Positions 41,619-49,555 of a stretch of 64,000 bases of DNA are shown piece by piece. The notes beneath the pieces are model-generated. The model was not told the DNA's origin. It was given only the letters and a program-made list of their open reading frames with translations, and did not search any database. The stretch is from assembly GCA_036558905.1 (NCBI GenBank), contig DATBER010000169.1, positions 1 to 64,000 on the forward strand. Direction: 5' to 3'. The stretch comes from DASXRA01 sp036558905 (GTDB taxonomy: Bacteria > Actinomycetota > Actinomycetes > Mycobacteriales > Jatrophihabitantaceae). The translations under genes and the position numbers were made by a program. How positions within the stretch are numbered: the first letter of the stretch is position 1; each line of letters begins with the position of its first letter.

Positions 41619-42608
41619 TCAGCGGGCGATCGGACCCAGCGTTCGAGCCATCGCGGTCACGACGGCGGCCTGCGCCGGGTTGAGCCCACGCGAGTCGGTG
41701 GTGTCGTTGTTTTCGGCTCCTTCGGTCAGGATGGCCACGGCGTAGCGGTCCCGGTCGAGGTAGCCGGTCGTGTTGACGACCGCGTCGGCCGGATCGTCGG
41801 CCGAGCCGGCCGCCCAGCCCTGCTTGACAGGGGCGTGCCGAGCCACCGCCGGCAGCCCGAACGTCTGGTCGGTGCCGTCCTTGGCGATCGGGCTCAGGTG
41901 ACGCATCGCGTCGCCCAGCCACGGCCACACGGCGGGATCGGTCCGCAACTTGGCGTACAGGCGGACCAGGCCGCTCGGCGTCACGTGGGTGTTGCCCCAG
42001 CGGCCCGGGATGGTGTTCGGCGAACCGAGGCCCGGGACACCGAAGTGCTGCTCGATCCACGGCTCGAGCGCAGGCCCGCCGACCTGCTGCCACAGGATCG
42101 TCGCCGCGTCGTCGTCCGAGCGGGTGATCATCGAGTAGGCGAGGTCGGCGGTCGGTCCGGTCATCTCGTGGTTGGCCAGCAGGTAGGCGGCGATCAGCAC
42201 CTTCACGACCGAGGCGGTGCCGAACCGCGCGTCGGCCTGGCCGGCCCGGTAGAGCCGGCCGGTCGCGGTATCGAACACGGCGATGCCGGCACGCAGCCCA
42301 TCGGCCACGGCCAGGCGGGCCGCGCGGTCGAGCGATTCGGCCAGCCCATCGGACGCCGGCTGCGCGGCCGCGCCCGGTTGGGTCAGGACCCGCGACCTCG
42401 GCCTAACCGTGGAGCCGGCGAGGGTCGGCCGGGCGACCGGCCGAGTAGTCGGCGACGGCGAGCCGGTCGACGCCGAAGCGGCCGAGACCAGGGCCGGTGG
42501 CGCGCCGGCCGATCGGGCCAGCGAGACCTCCAGCCCGCCCAGGACGGCCGCCCCGACACACGCCACCAGGCCGACACCGAACCACTTCCGAGACCCCCGT
42601 ACGAGCAC
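41619..42608 (-). CDS. Membrane-anchored class A beta-lactamase-like serine hydrolase
   Basis: 329 aa. One N-terminal membrane segment (about 9-31), a Pro/Ser/Thr-rich linker, then the catalytic domain: SVVK at 133-136 with nucleophile Ser133, SDD at 164-166 and KQG in VKQGWAAG. It is a distant relative of the protein at 19328-20302. GTG 42608 has GGGGAGG nearby, which selects this start over longer frames. Substrate unknown; the degenerate third motif argues against a true beta-lactamase. Divergent from the response regulator across 237 nt. Confidence 0.8.
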   Translation of the reverse strand: MLVRGSRKWFGVGLVACVGAAVLGGLEVSLARSAGAPPALVSAASASTGSPSPTTRPVARPTLAGSTVRPRSRVLTQPGAAAQPASDGLAESLDRAARLAVADGLRAGIAVFDTATGRLYRAGQADARFGTASVVKVLIAAYLLANHEMTGPTADLAYSMITRSDDDAATILWQQVGGPALEPWIEQHFGVPGLGSPNTIPGRWGNTHVTPSGLVRLYAKLRTDPAVWPWLGDAMRHLSPIAKDGTDQTFGLPAVARHAPVKQGWAAGSADDPADAVVNTTGYLDRDRYAVAILTEGAENNDTTDSRGLNPAQAAVVTAMARTLGPIAR

Positions 42609-42845
42609 GCCGCCTCCCCGATCGCCGCGTCGACATGTGCGTGCGATCGACGCTCGCGAAACGGGATCGAGGACTTGTGCGGACGAGGTACCCGATCCGA
42701 CCGCGCTGGGCAGCAGATCCCGGCCGGGGCCGTGCGCCCGGGCCACGGGTTCTGGACGGGATCTCCATATTCGGCGGCGATCTTGGACCCGGGCGGGATC
42801 GGGCCGGCCCTAGACTCGAGTTGCCCGAGTTGTCGAGAGGATCCG

Positions 42846-43565
42846 GTGAGCGAGCACATTCTCGTCGCTGACGACGATCCCAAGCAGGCCGCCCTGGTCC
42901 GCCTCTACCTCGAGCGCGACGGCTTCGACGTGGCGGTCGTCAGCGACGGGCGCGCGGCGCTGCAGGCCGCCCGCCGGCGACGTCCCGCACTGATCGTGCT
43001 CGACGTGATGATGCCCGAGGTCGACGGCCTGGAGGTGTGCCGCCAACTCGGCGGCGACGAGGGCGCCCCGATCATCCTGCTGACCGCCCGGTCGACCGAG
43101 AACGACATCCTGCTCGGCCTGTACCTCGGCGCCGACGACTACCTGACCAAGCCCTACAGCCCGCGCGAACTGGTCGCCCGGGTGCGTACCGTGCTGCGGC
43201 GTACACGACCGATCCGGGCGGCCGACGAGCGAGTGATCCGGAGCGGGACCTTGCTCATCGACGTGGAGCGGCACGAGGTCCGTCTCGGCGACGACCCGGT
43301 CGAGCTGACGCCCGTCGAGTTCGACCTGCTGGTCGCACTCGCCGAGCGGCCCGGCCGGGTGCTCAGCCGAGCGCAGTTGCTGGAGCACATCCACGGCGGC
43401 GCCGGCTTCCTGACCGAGCGGACCGTCGACTCGCACGTCATGAACCTGCGCCGCAAGCTCGAGAGCGAGCCGCGCCGGCCCCGGTTGCTACTCACCGTGT
43501 ACGGCGTGGGCTACAAGCTGTCCGAGCTCGAGCCCGACTCGGCTGATGACCATGCCGCGCCGTAG
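42846..43565 (+). CDS. OmpR/PhoB-family response regulator
   Basis: 239 aa. Receiver domain with acidic pocket ADDD near 8-11, phospho-acceptor Asp53 (VLDVMMPE), and the Lys of LTKPY. C-terminal winged helix with the DNA-recognition helix ERTVDSHVMNLRRKL. GTG at 42846 with GAGAGGA upstream. The kinase gene starts 20 nt before its stop, in another frame. It probably controls its own operon or the divergent serine hydrolase, and acts as partner of that kinase. Confidence 0.93.
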   Translation: MSEHILVADDDPKQAALVRLYLERDGFDVAVVSDGRAALQAARRRRPALIVLDVMMPEVDGLEVCRQLGGDEGAPIILLTARSTENDILLGLYLGADDYLTKPYSPRELVARVRTVLRRTRPIRAADERVIRSGTLLIDVERHEVRLGDDPVELTPVEFDLLVALAERPGRVLSRAQLLEHIHGGAGFLTERTVDSHVMNLRRKLESEPRRPRLLLTVYGVGYKLSELEPDSADDHAAP

Positions 43566-45426
43566 CCTGCGCACCCGACTGGTTGTGCTGAGCGTGACTC
43601 TCGTCGCCGGCGCGATCGCAACGACAGCCACGATCGTCTCGCTGAGCACGACCGCGTCGATCCGGCAGCAGTACCGGCAGGACATCGCCAGCGACGCCGC
43701 GGTCTACGACGCATTACTCGGCTACGCGGCCACGCATCCGTCCTGGAGTGGCTTGACATCGCTGCAAGTACGCAAGATCGCCGGCCGCAGCGGCCAGGTC
43801 ACGATCACCGACCTGAAACGACGCGTGCTCGCCACGTCGACGACCGCGGCCGCACCGGCCAAGACCGCCCAGCCGGCCGCCACGGTCGACGCGCTGGCGC
43901 CGGATCCGACGCTCAGCCGTTCGCTGCAGGAGGGCGGCGTCGACGTCCGCGCGCAGGGCCCGTTCCTGCTCACCGCGGCCGAGCGCGCACCGATCGATGC
44001 CGCGGCCGCCCAGGTGGCGAAGTGCCTCGGCCGGATCGGCTACACCGGCATCAGCACGGCCCGGTACCCGAACGGGCGGGCGTACGTCGTGCAGAACGGC
44101 ACGCCGATCACACCCGAGCTCGGCGAGCAGAGCTGCCCGCTCCCGTCGGTGCTCAGCGGCGCACCGGCGTACAGCTCGGTGCCGGAGGCCTCGGGCGACC
44201 CGAGCCGCTCGTCGGGCGGACCCGCCCAGGTCACGATCCACGGAGCGCCGCTGAGCCGGCCGACCGCCCGCGAGACCGCGGCCGCCCGCCAGTTGACCGA
44301 CCTGTTCCGGTCCTGCCTGCGGATGGGCCGGCAGCCCCTGCCGGACGGCTACCCAGCGTCGGATCGGGTCGACTTCCTGCCCGCCCTGGCCCAGTTGCCG
44401 ATGAAGGCCCCGGCGCAGACCTGCCTGGCGACCGCCCGGCGCAGCCAGCTGGCCGGCTACGTCGCTCCCCCGGCCCTGCTGTTCATCTCGGGCAGCGTCG
44501 CGACCCATCCCCGGCCGGGCCTGTCGACTGCGGCGATCCAGCGGATCGTGCTGGCCACCGGAGCGATCCTGCTCATCGCAGTCGTGGCCGTGCTGATCGC
44601 CGCCAACGGGGTGAGTCGGCCGCTGCGCACGCTGACCGGTGCGGTGGCCGGCCTGCGCCGGGGTGGCCCGCGCCTGCGGGTGCCCTCGGCCGGCACCAAG
44701 GAGGTGGTCGCGCTCACCGACGCGTTCAACGAGATGTCGAGCGAGCTGGCCGTGGCCGACGCCCAGCGCAAGGAGATGATCAGCGATGTGGCGCACGAGC
44801 TGCGCAACCCGCTGGCCAACATTCGCGGCTGGCTGGAGGCGGCCCAGGACGGCGTCGCCACGCCGGATCCGCCATTCATCGCGTCACTGCTGGACGAGAG
44901 CCGCCTGCTGCAGTCAATCATCGACGACCTGCAGGTACTGGCCCTGGCCGACGCCGGGCAGCTGGCCGTCGATCCCGAACCGGTCGACCTGGGCGAACTG
45001 CTCGAGCAGACGGTGTCCGCGCAGCGTCCAGCTGCCACCGGCAAGGGCCTGCGCCTCGAGCTGGTCCGCGACGGCGACCTCCGTGGACGGGGTGATCCGC
45101 AGCGGCTGCGCCAGGCGCTGGGCAACCTGGTCGCCAACGCGATCCGTTACACGGACCGGGGCTCGATCACCGTCTCGGCCGACGCGCAGCCGAACGAGAT
45201 CGTGGTGCGCGTCGCCGACACCGGCCGCGGCATCAGCGCCGCGGACCTGCCGCACATCTTCGACCGCTTCTGGCGGGCCGAGAAATCCCGGGATCGGCGC
45301 AGCGGCGGCAGCGGTCTGGGGCTGGCGATCAGCGAAAGGCTGATCGCCGCGCACGAGGGCCGCATCGACGTGCAGAGCACCCTCGGCGAAGGCACGACGG
45401 TCAGCGTGCACCTGCCCCGCACCTAG
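43546..45426 (+). CDS. Sensor histidine kinase with Cys-motif sensor domain
   Basis: 626 aa. Two membrane segments (about 12-33 and 324-346) enclose a ~290-residue outside domain, long for this type. HAMP follows (about 348-400), then HisKA with His417 in SDVAHELRNPLA, and HATPase_c with NLVANAIRYTD, DTGRGIS and GSGLGLAI. The sensor domain holds four Cys: KCLGRIGYTG, QSCPLP, RSCLRMG and QTCLAT. The pattern resembles the C-x-R-x-x-G modules seen in actinobacterial secreted proteins. An in-frame TTA codon lies at 43714-43716 (residue 57). ATG 43546; ATG 43552 also possible. Confidence 0.92.
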   Translation: MTMPRRSLRTRLVVLSVTLVAGAIATTATIVSLSTTASIRQQYRQDIASDAAVYDALLGYAATHPSWSGLTSLQVRKIAGRSGQVTITDLKRRVLATSTTAAAPAKTAQPAATVDALAPDPTLSRSLQEGGVDVRAQGPFLLTAAERAPIDAAAAQVAKCLGRIGYTGISTARYPNGRAYVVQNGTPITPELGEQSCPLPSVLSGAPAYSSVPEASGDPSRSSGGPAQVTIHGAPLSRPTARETAAARQLTDLFRSCLRMGRQPLPDGYPASDRVDFLPALAQLPMKAPAQTCLATARRSQLAGYVAPPALLFISGSVATHPRPGLSTAAIQRIVLATGAILLIAVVAVLIAANGVSRPLRTLTGAVAGLRRGGPRLRVPSAGTKEVVALTDAFNEMSSELAVADAQRKEMISDVAHELRNPLANIRGWLEAAQDGVATPDPPFIASLLDESRLLQSIIDDLQVLALADAGQLAVDPEPVDLGELLEQTVSAQRPAATGKGLRLELVRDGDLRGRGDPQRLRQALGNLVANAIRYTDRGSITVSADAQPNEIVVRVADTGRGISAADLPHIFDRFWRAEKSRDRRSGGSGLGLAISERLIAAHEGRIDVQSTLGEGTTVSVHLPRT

Positions 45427-45433
45427 ATCGTAT

Positions 45434-45494
45434 CCGGCAATTCCTGCTCGTCGCGAGCGGCGGCCGGGCGCGTGGCACAGCACGGAATTGCCGG
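45434..45494. repeat. 11-bp inverted repeat after the kinase gene
   Basis: CCGGCAATTCC (45434-45444) pairs with GGAATTGCCGG (45484-45494) around a 39-nt loop. It lies eight nt past the kinase stop and may act as its terminator, together with the second hairpin at 45510. Confidence 0.6.
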
Positions 45495-45509
45495 CACGAC
45501 TTACGACAT

Positions 45510-45571
45510 CGCTTCCCCTCCGCTCTGACCGGATCCGCCTGCCGAACTGTGGTCGGACGGGAGGGGAAGCG
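45510..45571. repeat. Hairpin repeat element, copy 2
   Basis: Arms CGCTTCCCCTCC (45510-45521) and GGAGGGGAAGCG (45560-45571) pair over 12 bp, with further pairing to the outside through one bulge. The inside shares GCCGAA and TGGTCGGA with copy 1 at 24327. It lies between convergent genes, 23 nt past the ndh stop. Confidence 0.8.
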
Positions 45572-45594
45572 GATCGCCGCTCACCCGAGTCGGG

Positions 45595-46920
45595 TCAGAC
45601 GCGCTTGCCGGCGGCCACTTCGAATTCGGTGCGCGGGCGCATCAGCTGGCCCAGCGACACGACGTCGCGGCGGAAGAACAGGGCCGCAGTCCAGTCGGTC
45701 AGCACCCGGATCTTGCGATTGAGGGTCGGCATGCGCGCCACGTGGTAGGTGCGGTGCATGAACCAGGCGATGATGCCGCGCAGCTTGATGCCGTAGATCT
45801 CGGCGACGCCCCGGTACAGCCCGAGCGAGGCCACCGAGCCCGCGTACTTGTGCTCGTAATCCTTGAGGGCGTTGCCCTTGACGGCGGCCACGACGTTGTG
45901 CGCGAGCACCTTGGCCTGGCGCACCGCGTGCTGGGCGCTCGGACTGGTGAGCGCGTTCGGCTCGTCCTTGCGGGACAGGTCCGGCACCGCGGCGCAGTCG
46001 CCGGCCGAGAAGACGTGCTCGATCCCGCGCACGCTCAGGTTCGCGTGGCAGGGCAGCCGGCCCTTGTCGTCGCGGGGCAGGTCGGTGTTGGCCAGCATCG
46101 GGTGCGACTTGACGCCGGCGGTCCAGACGAGCGTCTCGGCGTCGAACTCGTCGCCGTCGCTGAGCTTGACGCGCCCTTCGACCACCGAGTCCAGGCGGGT
46201 GTCCAGGCGCACGTCGATGTTGCGCTCGGTGAGCCGCTCGACCGTGTAGAGCGCCAACCCGATCGAGACCTCGGGCATGATGCGGCTGGCCGCCTCGACC
46301 AGCACCCAGCGCATGTCCTCGGGCGACACGTTGTCGTAGTAGCGGGTGGCGTACTGGGCCATGTCCTGCAGCTCGGCGATCGCCTCGACGCCGGCGTACC
46401 CACCGCCGACGAACACGAACGTCAACGCCCGCTTGCGCCGCTCGGCGTCCGTGGTCGACGTCGCCAGATCCAGCCGGGACAGCACGTGATTACGCAGGTA
46501 GATCGCTTCGCCGATCGTCTTGAAGCCGATGCCGGCCTCGGCCAGACCGGGGATGGGCAGCAGCCGCGACACCGATCCCGGGCACATGACGAGCAGGTCG
46601 TAGCCGAGCTCGTACGGCTCGCCCTCGATCGGCTCGATCGTCGCCGTCTTCGACGCGTGCGACACCTGGCTGACCATCGCGGTGATGACCCGGCACTTGC
46701 GCAGCACGCGACGCAGTGGCACCACGACGTGCCGTGGCTCGACCGAGCCGGCGGCAGCCTCGGGCAGGAACGGCTGGTAGGTCATGTTCGGCTGCGGGTC
46801 GATGACGGTGATCTCGGCCCGCCCGCGGGAGAGCATGCGCTGCAGGCGCAGCGCCGTGTACATGCCGACGTAGCCGCCGCCGACGATCAGGATGCGCACC
46901 GGCTGCTTCATCGTGCTCAT
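45595..46920 (-). CDS. ndh: Type II NADH dehydrogenase
   Basis: 441 aa. Two dinucleotide-binding motifs: FAD site VGGGYVGMYTA at the N-terminus and NADH site VGGGYAGVEAIAEL in the middle; FSAGDCAAVPD closes the FAD fold. It moves electrons from NADH to quinone without pumping protons. A C-terminal amphipathic part should hold it on the inner membrane face. ATG 46920 or 46911; both give the same protein apart from three residues. Confidence 0.9.
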   Translation of the reverse strand: MSTMKQPVRILIVGGGYVGMYTALRLQRMLSRGRAEITVIDPQPNMTYQPFLPEAAAGSVEPRHVVVPLRRVLRKCRVITAMVSQVSHASKTATIEPIEGEPYELGYDLLVMCPGSVSRLLPIPGLAEAGIGFKTIGEAIYLRNHVLSRLDLATSTTDAERRKRALTFVFVGGGYAGVEAIAELQDMAQYATRYYDNVSPEDMRWVLVEAASRIMPEVSIGLALYTVERLTERNIDVRLDTRLDSVVEGRVKLSDGDEFDAETLVWTAGVKSHPMLANTDLPRDDKGRLPCHANLSVRGIEHVFSAGDCAAVPDLSRKDEPNALTSPSAQHAVRQAKVLAHNVVAAVKGNALKDYEHKYAGSVASLGLYRGVAEIYGIKLRGIIAWFMHRTYHVARMPTLNRKIRVLTDWTAALFFRRDVVSLGQLMRPRTEFEVAAGKRV

Positions 46921-46954
46921 AGCCGGAGGCTACCGGCGGGGACCTCTACCTCTA

Positions 46955-47131
46955 CTAGGCGTCGTCCTCCGGCGCGGAGTGGTCGGGCACGCCGGCCGTC
47001 GGGTCGCGGCTGACGTCGAAGCTCGGCGCCTCGTCGTCGGCCCGCAGATGACCGGGTTCGCCGGGGGTGGGGTCCCGGGAGATGTCGATGCGGCTGCGAT
47101 CCGGGGTGAATTCGCGCTCGTTGTCTGACAT
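46955..47131 (-). CDS. Small acidic two-repeat protein
   Basis: 58 aa, not recognised. It consists of two copies of a ~21-residue unit, IDISRDPTPGEPGH and FDVSRDPTAGVPDH, each followed by an acidic stretch ending DEA or DDA. ATG at 47131, stop at 46955. There is no Shine-Dalgarno sequence; instead TACGCT (TANNNT) lies six nt before the ATG, the layout of a leaderless mRNA. Codon third positions are GC-rich. It lies 34 nt upstream of ndh on the same strand. Confidence 0.6.
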   Translation of the reverse strand: MSDNEREFTPDRSRIDISRDPTPGEPGHLRADDEAPSFDVSRDPTAGVPDHSAPEDDA

Positions 47132-47152
47132 GCCGTGAGCGTATCGGCGACG

Positions 47153-47935
47153 TCAGCGAGCCAGGGCAGCGGCTCGGGTGAACACCGCGTCGAGCATCGG
47201 CTCGGTGAGCTTGCCGGTGAACGTGTTCTGCTGGCTGACGTGGTAGCAGCCCAGCACCACCGGCCCGTCGGGCAGGGCGACCTCGACCCCGTGCGCGAAC
47301 TTCGGCAGCGGGCGGGGCACCACCATCCCGAGCGCGCGCATCGCCGACCACAGGCCGGCCCAGCCGAACGCGCCCAGCACGACGATCGCCCGCACCGACG
47401 GCCAGAGGAACTCGAACTCGCGGGCCAGCCAGGGTCGGCAGGTGTCGCGCTCGGCCGGGGTCGGCTTGTTGTCGGGCGGGGCGCAGCGGACGGTGGCCAC
47501 CACTCGGGTGTCGATCAGCTGCAGGCCGTCGTCGGCCGACACGGCGGTGGGCTGGTTGGCCAGCCCGCACCTGTACAGCGACGCGTAGAGCCACTCGCCG
47601 GAACGGTCGCCGGTGAAGTTGCGCCCGGTGCGGTTCGCCCCGTGGGCGCCCGGGGCCAGGCCCACGATCAGGATGCGCGGGCGATCGACGCCGAACGCGG
47701 GCACCGGGCGACCCCAGTACTCCTGGTCGGCGTAGGCGCGCCGCTTCGACGACGCCACCCCCTCGCGCCACGTGACCAGCCGCGGGCAGGCGCGGCACAC
47801 GGACACCCGGGCGTCCACTGTGGACAGTGTCTGGGCGCTCGCCGCCAGTTCCGAAACCGACGCCGCGTCGTGGGCGACGGGGGTGGACGCATCGGCTGGA
47901 TCACCGGGCCAGCCCGACCCGGGAAGCGCGACCAT
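47153..47935 (-). CDS. Uracil-DNA glycosylase, family 5 (UDGb)
   Basis: 260 aa. GLAPGAHGANRTGRNFTGD is the family 5 active-site loop (Ala/Gly at the water-activating position, Asp in FTGD), and HVSQQNTFTGKL is the second motif. Four Cys in CRACPRL, VRCAPPD and TCRPWL fit the 4Fe-4S site. It removes uracil and other deaminated bases from DNA. The N-terminal ~45 residues are variable, so the exact start is uncertain. Confidence 0.92.
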   Translation of the reverse strand: MVALPGSGWPGDPADASTPVAHDAASVSELAASAQTLSTVDARVSVCRACPRLVTWREGVASSKRRAYADQEYWGRPVPAFGVDRPRILIVGLAPGAHGANRTGRNFTGDRSGEWLYASLYRCGLANQPTAVSADDGLQLIDTRVVATVRCAPPDNKPTPAERDTCRPWLAREFEFLWPSVRAIVVLGAFGWAGLWSAMRALGMVVPRPLPKFAHGVEVALPDGPVVLGCYHVSQQNTFTGKLTEPMLDAVFTRAAALAR

Positions 47936-47953
47936 ACCGGGCAGTCTGCCGCA

Positions 47954-48244
47954 TTACCGGGTCGGCGGGCGCATCGCCGCCGGTAGCGGCAACCGCAGCC
48001 GGGCCGGCAGCTGGTACTGCCCGTCCCGCAGCCGCAGCACGAGCAGCACGGCGGTGATCGCCCCGAACGCGGCCAGCAGCAGCGCGCAACCGATCGTCGC
48101 CAGGCCGAACCCGAACAGGACGGCGTGCGGTAGGCCCAGCATCGCGACGACGGGGCTGGCGACGACGGCGAGCACGGCCAGGGCCGCGGACAGGAACGCG
48201 TCCCACCACATGACCACTCGCAGGGATCGGTCGAATCTCGTCAT
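47954..48244 (-). CDS. Small membrane protein, unknown
   Basis: 96 aa with three membrane segments (about 9-28, 31-49, 55-75) and a basic C-terminal tail (RLRDGQYQLPARLRLPLP). ATG at 48244 is preferred over a longer TTG start. No family recognised. It lies just upstream of the glycosylase gene on the same strand. Confidence 0.65.
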   Translation of the reverse strand: MTRFDRSLRVVMWWDAFLSAALAVLAVVASPVVAMLGLPHAVLFGFGLATIGCALLLAAFGAITAVLLVLRLRDGQYQLPARLRLPLPAAMRPPTR

Positions 48245-48343
48245 GTGACCAGCCAACCCGGACCGGTCACACGTGTCGATTACTCCGGCGGTAATGGGTA
48301 GGCCGATACTGTGGGGCAGGCAGCAAGGCGAACGGAGTCGTCG

Positions 48344-48670
48344 ATGGCGAACATCGTGGGCAAGATCGGTTGGAGAATCACGACGCTTGCGGTCGGCATC
48401 CCCGTGGGCATCGCGGTCAAGAAGGGCGTCGACCGCGCCTGGGCGGCCGCCCGCCCGGACAAGCCGCCCCGTGGCGCGAAGGACCCCGACGCCAGCTGGG
48501 GCGACGCCATCGGCTGGGCCGTCCTTTCCGGCGCCGGGGTGGCCATTGCCCAGCTGGCCACCACGAAGGGCGCCACGACGCTGTGGCGCAAGCTGGTGGG
48601 CGCCGAGCCGCCGCCCTTCGAGAAGGCCAAAGCGGGGAAGGCTGACGGGGAAGAGGACGCCGAGGCCTGA
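48344..48670 (+). CDS. DUF4235 membrane protein
   Basis: 108 aa. Two hydrophobic stretches (about 8-26 and 55-73) separated by a charged loop; the phrase DASWGDAIGWAVLSGAGVA is the DUF4235 core (in part). Widely kept in Actinobacteria, function unknown. ATG 48344 fits the family start better than the upstream GTG at 48311. Confidence 0.85.
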   Translation: MANIVGKIGWRITTLAVGIPVGIAVKKGVDRAWAAARPDKPPRGAKDPDASWGDAIGWAVLSGAGVAIAQLATTKGATTLWRKLVGAEPPPFEKAKAGKADGEEDAEA

Positions 48671-48673
48671 CCG

Positions 48674-49555
48674 TTACTTGATCGAGCCGGCGGTCAGGCC
48701 ACCGACAACCTTCCCCTCGATCAGGGCGAACAGGATGATCACCGGGATGGTGGCGATCACCGATCCGGCGAACAGGTGGCCCCAGTCGACCGAGTACTGG
48801 CCGATGTAGTTGTTGATCGCGACCGTCAGCGGGCCCTTCGTGGCGTCACCGGACAGCGTCAACGCCACGATGAACTCGTTCCACGCCGCGATGAACGTGA
48901 AGATCAGCGCGGTGACGATGCCGGGCAGGGCCAGCGGCAGGGTGATCCGGCCCAGCGCGCCCAGCCGGCTCGTGCCGTCGACCATCGCCGCTTCTTCCAG
49001 CTCGGACGGGATGGAGGAGAAGTAGGCGTTGAGAATCCACACCGCGAAGGCCAGGTTGAAGCCGGCGTTGACCAGGATCAGTGACGAGGTCGGGGTCAGG
49101 CCGTAGCTGACGAACTGGCGCTGGATACCGACCAGCAGGGCCGCCGGCTGGAACATCTGCGTCGCGAGCACCAGCAGCAGGAAGAACATCCGGCCGCGGA
49201 ACTTGCGCCGGGCCGTGTAGTACCCGGCCGGCAGCGCGACGAGCAGCACCAGCAGGGTGGCCCCGCCGGCGATCTGCAGGCTGACCCGGAGGTTGGTGCC
49301 GAATCCGGTCTTCCAGATACTGCTGAAGTTCGTCCAGTCCCAGTGCTTCGGGACGTAGCCGCGCTCCTGCAGTTCGGCCGGCGGGCGCAGCGCCGTGATC
49401 ACCATCTCGACGTACGGCAGCAAGAAGATGATCGCGATCAGGTAGGCGACCACGCTGACGATCACGGTGCGCCCGGTCAGGGGCCGGCGCCCGCGCTTGC
49501 GCTTCGACGACGCCTCGATGTCCGGTACCGGCGTAGTGGCGACGGCGGTCGTCAT
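48674..49555 (-). CDS. Sugar ABC transporter permease (MalG/DasC type)
   Basis: 293 aa. A basic tail (KRKRGRRPL) then six membrane segments. The EAA loop is EEAAMVDGTSRLGALGRITLP, seen as EEAAMVDGTSRLGA. ATG at 49555 overlaps the other permease's stop codon (ATGA). Last gene of a three-gene operon that lacks an ATPase. Confidence 0.92.
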   Translation of the reverse strand: MTTAVATTPVPDIEASSKRKRGRRPLTGRTVIVSVVAYLIAIIFLLPYVEMVITALRPPAELQERGYVPKHWDWTNFSSIWKTGFGTNLRVSLQIAGGATLLVLLVALPAGYYTARRKFRGRMFFLLLVLATQMFQPAALLVGIQRQFVSYGLTPTSSLILVNAGFNLAFAVWILNAYFSSIPSELEEAAMVDGTSRLGALGRITLPLALPGIVTALIFTFIAAWNEFIVALTLSGDATKGPLTVAINNYIGQYSVDWGHLFAGSVIATIPVIILFALIEGKVVGGLTAGSIK

